Shown here: one piece after another, positions 9,005 to 17,468 of the stretch
How positions within the stretch are numbered: the stretch's first letter is position 1
Layout of the letters: every line of letters begins with the position of its first letter
Source: Luteirhabdus salina
Lineage (GTDB): Bacteria; Bacteroidota; Bacteroidia; Flavobacteriales; Flavobacteriaceae
Assembly (NCBI GenBank): GCA_025384855.1
Contig: JALAHT010000001.1
Span: 625,064-689,063, forward strand
Reading direction: 5' to 3'
Length of the DNA stretch: 64,000 nucleotides
The notes under the pieces: model-generated
Seen by the model: the letters and a program-made list of their open reading frames with translations, nothing else
What the model was told of the DNA's origin: nothing
Databases searched by the model: none
Position numbers and translations under genes: made by a program

Positions 9005-10252
9005 ATGAAAAATATAGCAATAATTACAACAGTACTATTAACCTTCTTATTGGTAGGCTGTAACGATAAGCCCGATTCTGAATTGGGTCAAAATGAAACT
9101 GAAGGCGTGTCAAAAACCGAAGCTACGCACGGCGAAGAGGGTCACGACGAAGAAGAAGGTAGCCACGAGGAAGAAGGAGAAGAAGGCGTGGTAGAACTTA
9201 CCACACAACAAATAGAGACCATTGGCTTAGAGACCAAGACCTTGGAAAAAAGAAACCTCGGTAACAATATTAAAGTTACAGGTAATCTGGAGCTATTTCC
9301 TCAAGATATGGCCAACATTAGTCCTTTTGTAGGCGGTAATGTACGTTCCATCAAAGTAATAGAAGGAGATAAAGTACGAAAGGGTGAGGTTTTGGCCTAT
9401 TTGGAACATCCAGATATCATTTCTATGCAACAGGAATATCAGGAAAAGAACGATGAACTTGTGTTTCTCAAGCAAGATTTTGAGCGAAAACAGACCCTTT
9501 ATGATAAAGGAGTTTCCTCTGGAAAAGAATTTCAAATGGCGCAATCCAAATTTCGTTCTACAACATCGAGTGTAAATGGATTAAGGTCTAAACTACGCCT
9601 GTTAGGAATCAATACGACTAAGGTTGAACAAGGTGAAATATTTTCAGCCGTACCTATTACTACGCCAATTTCAGGCTATGTCGATGACATAATGGTAACC
9701 TTAGGAGACTATGTGGCCACACAGACCAAAATGTTTACAGTAAGTGACAATTCAAAAATTCACTTGGACCTTAAGGTATATGAAAAAGACATACCAAAAG
9801 TAAAGGTGGGTCAAAAAATACAATTTACGGTCGCATCAAGACCAGATGAGCTGTTAAGCGCCGAAGTACATTCCATTGGAAAGACATTTGAGGAAGACCC
9901 AAAAGCCCTTCACGTTCACGCAGATATAGACAATAAAAATGGAGACCTCTTGCCTGGTATGTATGTAGAAGGAAGAATTATTCAAGGTAAAAAGTCAGGC
10001 TTTGCAGTTCCTGAGGAAGCAATTATCAAGGAAGGAGAACAGTCCTACGTTTTTATCGTGGATGAAGATGAGGCACCAGAAGAAAACAAAATGAAGTTTA
10101 AGAGAATACCTGTAAGCATTGGTGTGCACGATTTAGGGTTTGTAGAAATAAACCTTCCCGCCGACGTTTCAACGGATGCCAAAGTGGTTATAAAGGGAGC
10201 TTATATGCTTTCCTCGGAAATGATAAAAGGTGAATTGGATCACGACCACTAG
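9005..10252 (+). CDS. czcB: CzcB-type RND periplasmic adaptor lipoprotein
   Basis: A 415-aa membrane-fusion protein. A lipobox (LLVGC, Cys19) anchors it after signal peptidase II cleavage. Residues about 30-62 are very rich in His, Glu and Gly (repeats of GHDEEEG type), a likely metal-binding linker. Then come the barrel-sandwich/lipoyl half (NVRSIKVIEGDKVRKGEVLAYL), a coiled-coil hairpin (about 140-200), and the beta-barrel and membrane-proximal domains (VPEEAIIKEGEQSYVF). It links the inner-membrane pump to the TolC-like domain and may hand over metal. It lies 20 bp downstream of the pump, with a good purine-rich AAAAGGAG before the ATG, unusual for this group. Confidence 0.93.
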   Translation: MKNIAIITTVLLTFLLVGCNDKPDSELGQNETEGVSKTEATHGEEGHDEEEGSHEEEGEEGVVELTTQQIETIGLETKTLEKRNLGNNIKVTGNLELFPQDMANISPFVGGNVRSIKVIEGDKVRKGEVLAYLEHPDIISMQQEYQEKNDELVFLKQDFERKQTLYDKGVSSGKEFQMAQSKFRSTTSSVNGLRSKLRLLGINTTKVEQGEIFSAVPITTPISGYVDDIMVTLGDYVATQTKMFTVSDNSKIHLDLKVYEKDIPKVKVGQKIQFTVASRPDELLSAEVHSIGKTFEEDPKALHVHADIDNKNGDLLPGMYVEGRIIQGKKSGFAVPEEAIIKEGEQSYVFIVDEDEAPEENKMKFKRIPVSIGVHDLGFVEINLPADVSTDAKVVIKGAYMLSSEMIKGELDHDH

Positions 10253-10367
10253 TCCAAGAACAATCAAAGATTTTGATTCCGAGTTTGTTTATCGACTTAA
10301 TTTAGTTAGTTAAAAATTAGAAAGCAAGCTCGGTTCAAAATCGATTAACATTTTAAACATTTATAAT

Positions 10368-10706
10368 ATGAAAGAAATAAAAGCATTCGTAAAACCCAAT
10401 AGGATACAAAGGGTCATCGAAGCCCTTAGCGATAACGGTTTTAAAAGTATGACGCTCTCTCAAGCAGAGGGTACCGGTGCATTCAAAGCAAAAGGGGCAA
10501 GACCTTCCCTCGATTTTAATATAACCGATAGCCCAGTTGTTAAAGTGGAGTTGGTATGTCAAAATGAAGAAGCGCAATCAGCAATCGACATCATCTTAGA
10601 AAATGGTAAAACGCCCGAACCTGGCGACGGTATCATCTATCTATCGGATATAGAAGATGCCTTCCAAATCAAAACGGGTAAATCCTTAAAACGGTACGAC
10701 ATTTAA
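10368..10706 (+). CDS. P-II-like signalling protein linked to metal efflux (PII-NG type)
   Basis: A 112-aa member of the P-II superfamily, with the ferredoxin-like start MKEIKAFVKPNRIQRVIEAL and the C-terminal segment GDGIIYLSDIEDAFQIKTG. The T-loop lacks the Tyr51 context uridylylated in GlnB/GlnK. A distinct P-II group found beside RND heavy-metal efflux genes has been described in the literature, and this fits it by sequence and position (116 bp after the adaptor gene). It may bind a nucleotide or metal and modulate the pump; that role is inference. It is followed 16 bp later by a Fur-family gene. Confidence 0.85.
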   Translation: MKEIKAFVKPNRIQRVIEALSDNGFKSMTLSQAEGTGAFKAKGARPSLDFNITDSPVVKVELVCQNEEAQSAIDIILENGKTPEPGDGIIYLSDIEDAFQIKTGKSLKRYDI

Positions 10707-10722
10707 AACCCCAGCGATAAAA

Positions 10723-11145
10723 ATGGAAAAAATAGTCCAACTTCTGGAAAGCAAAGGCATACGACCTACGGCTATGCGGCTAATGACTTATAAGCGTTTG
10801 GCAGAATTAGAGGTGGCCATTAGCCTTGGCGATCTGGAAAAGGATTTTAAAATATCTGAAAGGAGCACCCTATTTAGAACAATGAAAACCTTTGAAGATA
10901 AAGGCATTGTCCACCAAATTGAAGATGGCACAGGAGTATTAAAGTACGCGCTATGCGAAGAGAATTGTGAATGTGAGGTTGGCAACGACCTGCACCTGCA
11001 TTTTCATTGCAGCAACTGCGATGAAACCGTTTGCCTCACAGAACATAAAATACCACAAATCAATCTACCGGAGGGTTATATCACAGAAGATATCAATCTG
11101 GTTGTAAAAGGTGTGTGTGAGAAGTGCAGTAGGCAATCAGACTAG
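10723..11145 (+). CDS. Fur-family metalloregulator 1
   Basis: A 140-aa winged-helix repressor (HTH about residues 10-75) with a metal-binding dimerisation domain: HLHFHCSNC near residues 91-99 and a terminal CEKC pair, the structural Zn site of Fur/Zur/PerR proteins. The N-terminal recognition helix is ISERSTLFRTMKTFEDKGI. It sits directly after the RND and P-II genes and likely controls them in response to zinc or another divalent metal. A paralogue with the same layout lies at 16947-17381 after the two P-type ATPases. The CxxC and His content favours Zn sensing, but the effector cannot be fixed from sequence. Confidence 0.88.
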   Translation: MEKIVQLLESKGIRPTAMRLMTYKRLAELEVAISLGDLEKDFKISERSTLFRTMKTFEDKGIVHQIEDGTGVLKYALCEENCECEVGNDLHLHFHCSNCDETVCLTEHKIPQINLPEGYITEDINLVVKGVCEKCSRQSD

Positions 11146-11182
11146 TTAATATCAAGAAATATAAACCATAAAAAATCCTATT

Positions 11183-11533
11183 ATGTTAGCGATTTATAAA
11201 AAAGATAATATTCTATACGCATTGGCAGAAAATGGTATGGACGAAGATGATGCCACAATGTTATTAACGGCTGTTAGTGAGCATCTTGAAAAATACAAAA
11301 GTGCTGCTTGGTATATAGAAGTCAGTGAAGTCAAAAATACAAGGCATCAAACTGTAGAAAATGAAATGGAATTCAAAATTCCAAAACAAGACCATTTAAA
11401 AAAAGTGGCACTTGTAGGTAGTATAGAATGGCAGGAAGAATTTACCAAAAATCTTTTGCCATTCTCTGAGGCACATATTAAATATTTTCATTCGGAAGAT
11501 AAAGAACTTGCTAAAAGCTGGATTGAAAAATAA
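11183..11533 (+). CDS. SpoIIAA-like STAS/SEC14-fold protein 1
   Basis: A 116-aa soluble protein with alternating strands and helices and the block KKVALVGSIEWQEE near residues 73-86, characteristic of the SpoIIAA-like (STAS) family. Members often accompany metal or stress genes; function is poorly known. A second copy at 12498-12860 shares the VG-x3-WQE block, so the two flank the AlbA-type gene. It begins 37 bp after the Fur gene and is likely in the same operon. Confidence 0.75.
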   Translation: MLAIYKKDNILYALAENGMDEDDATMLLTAVSEHLEKYKSAAWYIEVSEVKNTRHQTVENEMEFKIPKQDHLKKVALVGSIEWQEEFTKNLLPFSEAHIKYFHSEDKELAKSWIEK

Positions 11534-11642
11534 CGATGGCGAAATAAAATATTGAATTTTTTAAAATGAAAAAGTGTGTAATTAGGAATTCCGAAGAAAA
11601 ATGTAAGAATCCCAAGATTTAGATAGTCAAGGTTTAAAAAAA

Positions 11643-12416
11643 ATGGTTTACAGGAAAAAAATAGCGTTCATAATAATAATTGGCTTTCTCTTTGGACTGT
11701 TCATCATTCAGCCCTTGGGACTATCACTTTACTTATATGATGAAACAGGAGATACTGGTAACTGGTACGCACTTTTTTTAGCAACCATTAAAAACACGAT
11801 ACGTTTTGGTGATATAGACCAAATATTTAAAAATGTTTTGTTCGGGATTATGGGCAGTAGCCTTACCCTTATGGTTTTTCTAAGAAATAAAATTTTCATT
11901 TTAACAAAGAAAAGGATTGACGGCAATACAATTATAGAGCTTATTAAAAATGGCGAAAATCAGTTTGTAGAGTTCAAGGCTACCTTGAGGTGGGATTTAC
12001 GTCAATCCAAAGTGAATAAACAGTTGGAGTTTGTTATTGCCAAGACCATTGCGGGCTTTATGAACACCAACGGTGGTAAATTGCTTATAGGAGTAGACGA
12101 TAACGGCAACATCCTCGGTCTAAACCAGGATTTTGAAACTTTGAAAAAACCGGGTACAGATGGTTTTGAGCAATACCTGATGCAGTTGATATCTTTAAAA
12201 TTGGGCACCCATTTATGTACGGCTGTAAATGTATCTTTTTACAGATATGGAGAAAATGACGTGTGCTACATAGAAATAGACCCGGCCAAAACACCAGTCT
12301 ATCTAAGTCAAGACGGGAGGTCACGGTTTTATATTAGAACGGGCAACGGAACGCGCGAACTCGATTTGCCCGAAGCCATCTTGCACTTAGGAAAAGAGAA
12401 GGCGCTTTATAATTAA
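11643..12416 (+). CDS. Membrane-anchored AlbA_2 (Schlafen-like) domain protein
   Basis: A 257-aa protein. Two hydrophobic segments (about residues 8-30 and 64-85) precede a Schlafen AlbA_2 domain (about 95-250) with the typical NGENQFVEFKATLRWD start, FMNTNGGKLLIGVDDNG and YIRTGNGTREL end. AlbA_2 domains bind nucleic acid or nucleotides, and some have nuclease activity in Schlafen proteins. The start is the ATG preceded by an A-run at 11634-11642. It is placed between two SpoIIAA-like genes in the metal island; its role there is unknown to me. Confidence 0.8.
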   Translation: MVYRKKIAFIIIIGFLFGLFIIQPLGLSLYLYDETGDTGNWYALFLATIKNTIRFGDIDQIFKNVLFGIMGSSLTLMVFLRNKIFILTKKRIDGNTIIELIKNGENQFVEFKATLRWDLRQSKVNKQLEFVIAKTIAGFMNTNGGKLLIGVDDNGNILGLNQDFETLKKPGTDGFEQYLMQLISLKLGTHLCTAVNVSFYRYGENDVCYIEIDPAKTPVYLSQDGRSRFYIRTGNGTRELDLPEAILHLGKEKALYN

Positions 12417-12497
12417 GAAAAGTAAGTGTAGGCCAATGGATATTTGCACATACAACGCACTAATATTTTAAATAGATGAATATAAAGATATACAAAT

Positions 12498-12860
12498 ATG
12501 TTACAGATAATAAACTTAGAGCAAGAACATCTTATTGCCGCTAAAATCAGCGGGAAACTTACGGAAAAGGATATGGAAAAGATGCATCCGCTTATCCACA
12601 ACATCATAGAAAAAGGCCATAAAGTGGACTTCTATTTTGAAATGGAAGATTTTGAAGGCTATACCCTTAAAGGCTTTTGGGAAGACCTAAAGATTGATTC
12701 GGCTCACTTGGGAGATTATGGCAAGATGGCCTTTGTGGGCAACAAAAAATGGCAGGAATGGGCCGCGAAGGCAACTGATTTTTTCATAAAGTCTGAAGTT
12801 AAATTTTTTGATATTAAAAATAAAGAGCAGGCAATGACCTGGGTCTCAACAAAAGGATGA
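12498..12860 (+). CDS. SpoIIAA-like STAS/SEC14-fold protein 2
   Basis: A 120-aa paralogue of the protein at 11183-11533: it keeps the central KMAFVGNKKWQEW block and the C-terminal helix (KEQAMTW). Its stop overlaps the start of the P-type ATPase by 4 bp (ATGA), which implies translational coupling and a shared function with metal export. The N-terminal half matches the family start (INLEQEHLIAAKISGKLTE). Its biochemical role is not established. Confidence 0.78.
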   Translation: MLQIINLEQEHLIAAKISGKLTEKDMEKMHPLIHNIIEKGHKVDFYFEMEDFEGYTLKGFWEDLKIDSAHLGDYGKMAFVGNKKWQEWAAKATDFFIKSEVKFFDIKNKEQAMTWVSTKG

Positions 12861-14839
12861 AAAAGAAAAAACTACAGCTACGGGAGCTAAAAGGGAAACA
12901 GTCCACTGTAATTTCAGCAAGCGAAAAAAAGCTCAAAACCTATTTACCGGCAATTTTCAGCTTTGTGATGCTCATAGTTGGTATTGCCATTGACTATTTC
13001 GATGCCTTTCCTTTCTTTAAGGGATGGGTCAGGATTGTGTGGTACACGGTGGCTTACATCCCTGTTGGCTTTCCAGTCATCAAGGAGGGATGGGAAAGTA
13101 TTAAAAATGGCGATTTTTTTACGGAATTTTTCCTGATGTCCATCGCAACCTTGGGAGCATTTGCCATAGGCGAATATCCAGAGGGTGTTGCCGTGATGTT
13201 GTTCTATGCCGTGGGCGAACTGTTCCAAAATGCTGCCGTAAACCGTGCCAAAGGAAACATCAGGGCACTTCTGGATGCACGACCGGACGAGGCATTGGTC
13301 TATCGTAATGGGGACTTCGTTTCCGTCAATCCCGAAACGGTCAATATTGGCGAGAAGATACAGGTACGGGTGGGCGAAAAAATCCCGTTGGATGGCAAAC
13401 TGTTATCAAACAAAGCATCGCTCAATACAGCTGCCATTACTGGCGAAAGCAAACCCGACACCATAACACAGAACGAAAAAGTCTTTGCGGGAAGCATCAA
13501 TCTCGACGGTGTCATCGAAGTAGAAACCACCAAGAAATTCAAGGACAGTTCCATCGCCCGTATTCTGGAGATGGTACAGAATGCCACGGCCCGGAAATCG
13601 AAGACCGAATTATTTATTAGGAAGTTTGCACGGATTTATACGCCCATCGTGGTTTTCCTTGCTATCGGACTCACTTTGTTACCATACTTTTTTGTCGATG
13701 AATATGTGTTTAGGGATTGGCTATACCGAGCTTTAATTTTCTTGGTGATTTCCTGCCCTTGTGCCTTGGTCATTTCCATTCCACTGGGCTATTTCGGCGG
13801 TCTGGGTGCGGCATCGCGCAACGGAATCCTGTTCAAAGGTGCATCCTTTCTCGATGCAATGACCAAAGTGAATACTGTGGTGATGGACAAAACCGGAACC
13901 GTTACCAAAGGGGTCTTTAAGATTAAGGAAGTGGTGACCAAGAATAACTTCGCGCCTGCCCTGAACGCAGTCAAAGGGGAAGCAGAATTTCCTGTATTGA
14001 GCGAAGCCGAAATGATGAAATACCTGATGGCGATGGAAGAACAATCTACCCACCCCATTGCAAAGGCAATTCTGGAATACAAAGCGGACGGTACTGATTT
14101 TAAGGCATCCGAAGTTTCTGAAGTTGCCGGTAAGGGATTAAAGGGCACAGTCAACCATAAGCAGGTCTTGGTCGGCAACAAAGCATTGATGACTTCCAAT
14201 AGTATTGATGTTCCCCCTGAAACCGATGTGATAGTCGAATCTATAGTGATGGTCGCCATCGATGGAAAATTCGCAGGCTATGTGACCATTGCCGATGAAC
14301 TTAAGGAAGACGCACATCACACCATTCAACAGATTCGGGAGGCCGGAATAGCTAAAATCATAATGCTCTCAGGAGACAAGGATTCCATAACCCAACAAGT
14401 TGCCAAGGAACTGAATATTGATTGGGCCAAAGGCGGCTTGCTACCCGAAGATAAGCTCAACGAGGTCGAAAAGCTCAAGGAACAACCTGAATCCACGGTA
14501 GCATTTATGGGCGACGGCATCAACGATGCACCCGTGCTCGCAGCCAGTGATGTGGGTATTGCAATGGGTGGTTTGGGCAGCGATGTGGCCATAGAGACCG
14601 CAGACGTTATCATCCAGACCGACCAGCCGAGCAGGATGGCCCGAGGAATCCAAATTGGACGCTCAACACGCCGTATCGTATGGCAAAATATTGGTCTTGC
14701 TTTTGGTGTAAAAGGGATTTTTCTCATTTTGGGTGCTATCGGTTTGGCTACGATGTGGGAGGCTGTGTTTGCCGATGTAGGTGTTTCGTTCGTTGCCATT
14801 CTCAATGCAATACGTTTGCAAAAAATGAATTGGAAATAG
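12857..14839 (+). CDS. P1B-type heavy-metal ATPase, CPC type (Zn/Cd/Pb exporter)
   Basis: A 660-aa cation-exporting ATPase without an N-terminal HMA domain; instead a Lys-rich start. Membrane CPC motif at C300-P301-C302, phosphorylation motif DKTGT with D344, a HP dipeptide near residue 399, GDGIND near residue 552, and a C-terminal Lys/Asp pair (KGIFLIL and FADVG) as in ZntA. These point to Zn2+/Cd2+/Pb2+ export (P1B-2). Residues about 368-385 in the nucleotide-binding domain (NAVKGEAEFPVLSEAE) look like an in-frame copy of a dispersed repeat (see findings). It is coupled to the upstream STAS gene by a 4-bp overlap. Confidence 0.93.
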   Translation: MKKKKLQLRELKGKQSTVISASEKKLKTYLPAIFSFVMLIVGIAIDYFDAFPFFKGWVRIVWYTVAYIPVGFPVIKEGWESIKNGDFFTEFFLMSIATLGAFAIGEYPEGVAVMLFYAVGELFQNAAVNRAKGNIRALLDARPDEALVYRNGDFVSVNPETVNIGEKIQVRVGEKIPLDGKLLSNKASLNTAAITGESKPDTITQNEKVFAGSINLDGVIEVETTKKFKDSSIARILEMVQNATARKSKTELFIRKFARIYTPIVVFLAIGLTLLPYFFVDEYVFRDWLYRALIFLVISCPCALVISIPLGYFGGLGAASRNGILFKGASFLDAMTKVNTVVMDKTGTVTKGVFKIKEVVTKNNFAPALNAVKGEAEFPVLSEAEMMKYLMAMEEQSTHPIAKAILEYKADGTDFKASEVSEVAGKGLKGTVNHKQVLVGNKALMTSNSIDVPPETDVIVESIVMVAIDGKFAGYVTIADELKEDAHHTIQQIREAGIAKIIMLSGDKDSITQQVAKELNIDWAKGGLLPEDKLNEVEKLKEQPESTVAFMGDGINDAPVLAASDVGIAMGGLGSDVAIETADVIIQTDQPSRMARGIQIGRSTRRIVWQNIGLAFGVKGIFLILGAIGLATMWEAVFADVGVSFVAILNAIRLQKMNWK

Positions 14840-14918
14840 CAAAAATGTTAACCTTTAACAAATTACAAGCCCAAAACTGGATTAAATCTTAATTAACGAT
14901 AACAAAACCATTAATAAT

Positions 14919-16907
14919 ATGAAAGACAAGGAAAAACACAGCAAAGACGATGGCCACAATCACGACCACGGCGGCATCTTCGGCAAAAACACGGAGCTCT
15001 ATTTTGCAATTTTAAGTGGGGTCACACTAATTACAGGTTTCCTGTTGGAAAAATATACAGGGGTTTCAGCTAACATCCCTTTTGGGCTCTATATTGCAGC
15101 CTATTTTTTTGGAGGTTATTTTACCCTAAAGGAGGCCATTACCAAAGTGTCCAAAGGCGAATTTGAAATCGATTTCCTGATGCTGGTCGCAGCTGCAGGA
15201 GCCGCCTATTTGGGCGAATGGGCAGAAGGTGCCTTGTTGCTCTTCCTTTTCAGTCTGGGTCACGCACTGGAAAACTACGCAATGGGCAAGGCCAAGAAAT
15301 CCATTGCAGCGTTAACAGACCTTGCGCCTAAAACCGCACTATTAAAGAAGGATGGCGATACTGTTGAAGTCGGTATAGAAGAGTTACAGATAGGTGATAC
15401 TATCGTGGTACGCCCCAACAGTAAAATATCTGCCGATGGTGTTATTGTAAAGGGCAATAGTAGTATAGACCAGTCACCCATTACCGGGGAAAGCGTTCCG
15501 GTGGACAAAACACCAATAGAAAATCCGGATAAGGAGTACAACTCAAAAAGCGATATCCCGGACGAGAACCGTGTTTTTTCAGGAACCATCAATGGCAACA
15601 ATACCCTTGAAATAAAGGTGATTAAAGAGGCAAAAGATTCTACCCTCAACCGCTTGGTCACTATGGTTCAAGAGGCTCAGGACCAAAAATCGCCCACACA
15701 ATTATTGACCGACAAGTTTGAGCGGTACTACGTGCCATCGGTAATCTTATTGGTCATACTATTGAATTTTGCTTTTCTGGTCATCGATGAAACGTGGAGC
15801 GAAAGTCTCTATCGTTCCTTGGCTGTACTTGTGGCTGCAAGTCCGTGCGCGCTCGCCATCTCTACACCTTCTGCGGTATTGAGTGGCGTTGCAAGGGCTG
15901 CGCGTGGCGGCGTTTTGATAAAAGGCGGTCGCCCCTTGGAAGACTTAGGGGTACTTACCGCTCTCGCTTTTGACAAAACGGGAACACTTACCGAAGGAAA
16001 ACCAAAGCTTACCGACGTCGAAAGTTTTGGCAACATAGATAAAAAGGAACTGTTGGAAATCGCGATTGCTGTTGAGGAACTGAGCGACCATCCCCTGGCA
16101 AAGGCTGTTGTACGTGACGGAATGGAACGGCTTGGGGAGGACACCAAGATTCCAGATGCCGATGATTTAGAAGCCGTACAGGGCAAGGGAATAAAGGCAA
16201 ACTATCAAGGGAATTCCATTTACATAGGCAACCTGGAGCTTTTCGAGGATATCGATAAAGGTGTTCCCAACGACGTATCAGAAAAGGTAAGAGCACTTGA
16301 AGGGGAAGGAAAGACCACGATGCTAATAAAAAGGGGCGATGAATTTATAGGGATGCTCGGGCTGATGGACACCCCACGGGAAAAAGCTAAGGAAACCCTG
16401 GCCCAACTTAAGGAAATAGGCATCAAGAAAATGATAATGCTTACGGGCGACAACCAGAAAGTGGCCGACGCTGTAGCCGAGGAAATCGGTTTGACCGAAG
16501 CACGCGGAAGCCTGCTTCCCGAAGAAAAAGTGGAGGCCATCAAAAAACTTGCGGAACAGGAAAATAAACTGGCAATGGTGGGAGATGGGGTCAATGATGC
16601 CCCTGCAATGGCAAACAGTACCGTTGGTATTGCAATGGGTGCAGCAGGAAGCGACGTGGCCTTGGAGACCGCAGATATAGCGCTGATGGCCGATAAACTG
16701 GAAACCTTGCCTTTTGCCATTGGTTTGAGCAGAAAAGCAAAAGCGATTATCAGGCAAAACTTATGGGTAAGTTTGGGGGTTGTTGCCTTTCTAATCCCTG
16801 CGACCATAATGAGTTGGGCAAGTATCGGCATAGCCGTTGCGGTTCACGAAGGCTCTACGTTGGTAGTGGTGGTCAATGCATTGCGTTTGCTCGCCTACAA
16901 AAAGTAA
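14919..16907 (+). CDS. P1B-4-type heavy-metal ATPase, SPC type (Co/Fe/Zn exporter)
   Basis: A 662-aa P-type ATPase. A His-rich N-terminus (HSKDDGHNHDHGG) replaces an HMA domain. The membrane motif is S308-P309-C310; phosphorylation occurs at D352 in DKTGT; the last helix carries HEGST from H643. SPC plus HEGxT defines the P1B-4 group, whose members export Co2+, Fe2+ or Zn2+ (CoaT, PfeT-like). It follows the CPC-type ATPase by 79 bp and is itself followed by a Fur-family gene 39 bp later. Having both groups side by side gives a wider metal range than either alone. Confidence 0.93.
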   Translation: MKDKEKHSKDDGHNHDHGGIFGKNTELYFAILSGVTLITGFLLEKYTGVSANIPFGLYIAAYFFGGYFTLKEAITKVSKGEFEIDFLMLVAAAGAAYLGEWAEGALLLFLFSLGHALENYAMGKAKKSIAALTDLAPKTALLKKDGDTVEVGIEELQIGDTIVVRPNSKISADGVIVKGNSSIDQSPITGESVPVDKTPIENPDKEYNSKSDIPDENRVFSGTINGNNTLEIKVIKEAKDSTLNRLVTMVQEAQDQKSPTQLLTDKFERYYVPSVILLVILLNFAFLVIDETWSESLYRSLAVLVAASPCALAISTPSAVLSGVARAARGGVLIKGGRPLEDLGVLTALAFDKTGTLTEGKPKLTDVESFGNIDKKELLEIAIAVEELSDHPLAKAVVRDGMERLGEDTKIPDADDLEAVQGKGIKANYQGNSIYIGNLELFEDIDKGVPNDVSEKVRALEGEGKTTMLIKRGDEFIGMLGLMDTPREKAKETLAQLKEIGIKKMIMLTGDNQKVADAVAEEIGLTEARGSLLPEEKVEAIKKLAEQENKLAMVGDGVNDAPAMANSTVGIAMGAAGSDVALETADIALMADKLETLPFAIGLSRKAKAIIRQNLWVSLGVVAFLIPATIMSWASIGIAVAVHEGSTLVVVVNALRLLAYKK

Positions 16908-16946
16908 ATTCAATAAAGGAGATTGCTTTTGAATCAAGATTAAAAA

Positions 16947-17381
16947 ATGAACAAAACGGAAAAAATATTGTCAAATCACGGTATTCGCCCTACTCAAATG
17001 AGGTCCAAGATATACAGGTATCTGAGAAGGAAGCAAAGTGCCGTGTCCTTTTCCGATTTGAAAAAGGTCTTTGCTGAAAAGAGCGAAACCAATAAGACCG
17101 CAAACAGAACGACCTTTTATCGCAACCTTAAGATTTTCGAGGATAAAGGACTTATTCATCAGATAAATGATGGAACCGGAGTGGCAAAATTTGCGATTTC
17201 TAATGAAAACGTTAAAGGTAAGTATGGTTCAGATTTACATCTGCACTTTCATTGTACCGAATGTAAGAAAACAATCTGTTTGCCAAATAAAATACCGGAA
17301 GAAAGTTTGCCAGATGATTATAAAATAAACGATGTCAACCTGGTATTAAAAGGGATATGTGTAAAATGTAAGGAAAAATAA
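16947..17381 (+). CDS. Fur-family metalloregulator 2
   Basis: A 144-aa paralogue of the regulator at 10723-11145. HTH about residues 10-78 (TTFYRNLKIFEDKGLIHQ), then HLHFHCTEC and a terminal CVKC pair for Zn. It lies after the two P-type ATPases, as its paralogue lies after the RND set, so each efflux block has its own Fur-type gene. Likely a metal-responsive repressor of the local operon. Its stop is followed by a long imperfect hairpin. Confidence 0.88.
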   Translation: MNKTEKILSNHGIRPTQMRSKIYRYLRRKQSAVSFSDLKKVFAEKSETNKTANRTTFYRNLKIFEDKGLIHQINDGTGVAKFAISNENVKGKYGSDLHLHFHCTECKKTICLPNKIPEESLPDDYKINDVNLVLKGICVKCKEK

Positions 17382-17382
17382 C

Positions 17383-17445
17383 AGGTGGGAGTCCCAGAAC
17401 TTTGAACCCTTGCGCCCAAGAGTCAAGTTCAAGGTTCTTCCACCT
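17383..17445 (+). terminator. Long imperfect hairpin after fur 2
   Basis: GGTGG (17384-17388) pairs with CCACC (17440-17444); GAAC pairs with GTTC and a TTTGAA/TTCAAG segment closes further in. It is followed by TTATTT. It may end the ATPase-fur operon or form a structured leader for the flavoprotein gene that starts 25 bp later. Confidence 0.4.
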
Positions 17446-17468
17446 TATTTAACCAAAAAAATACAATA

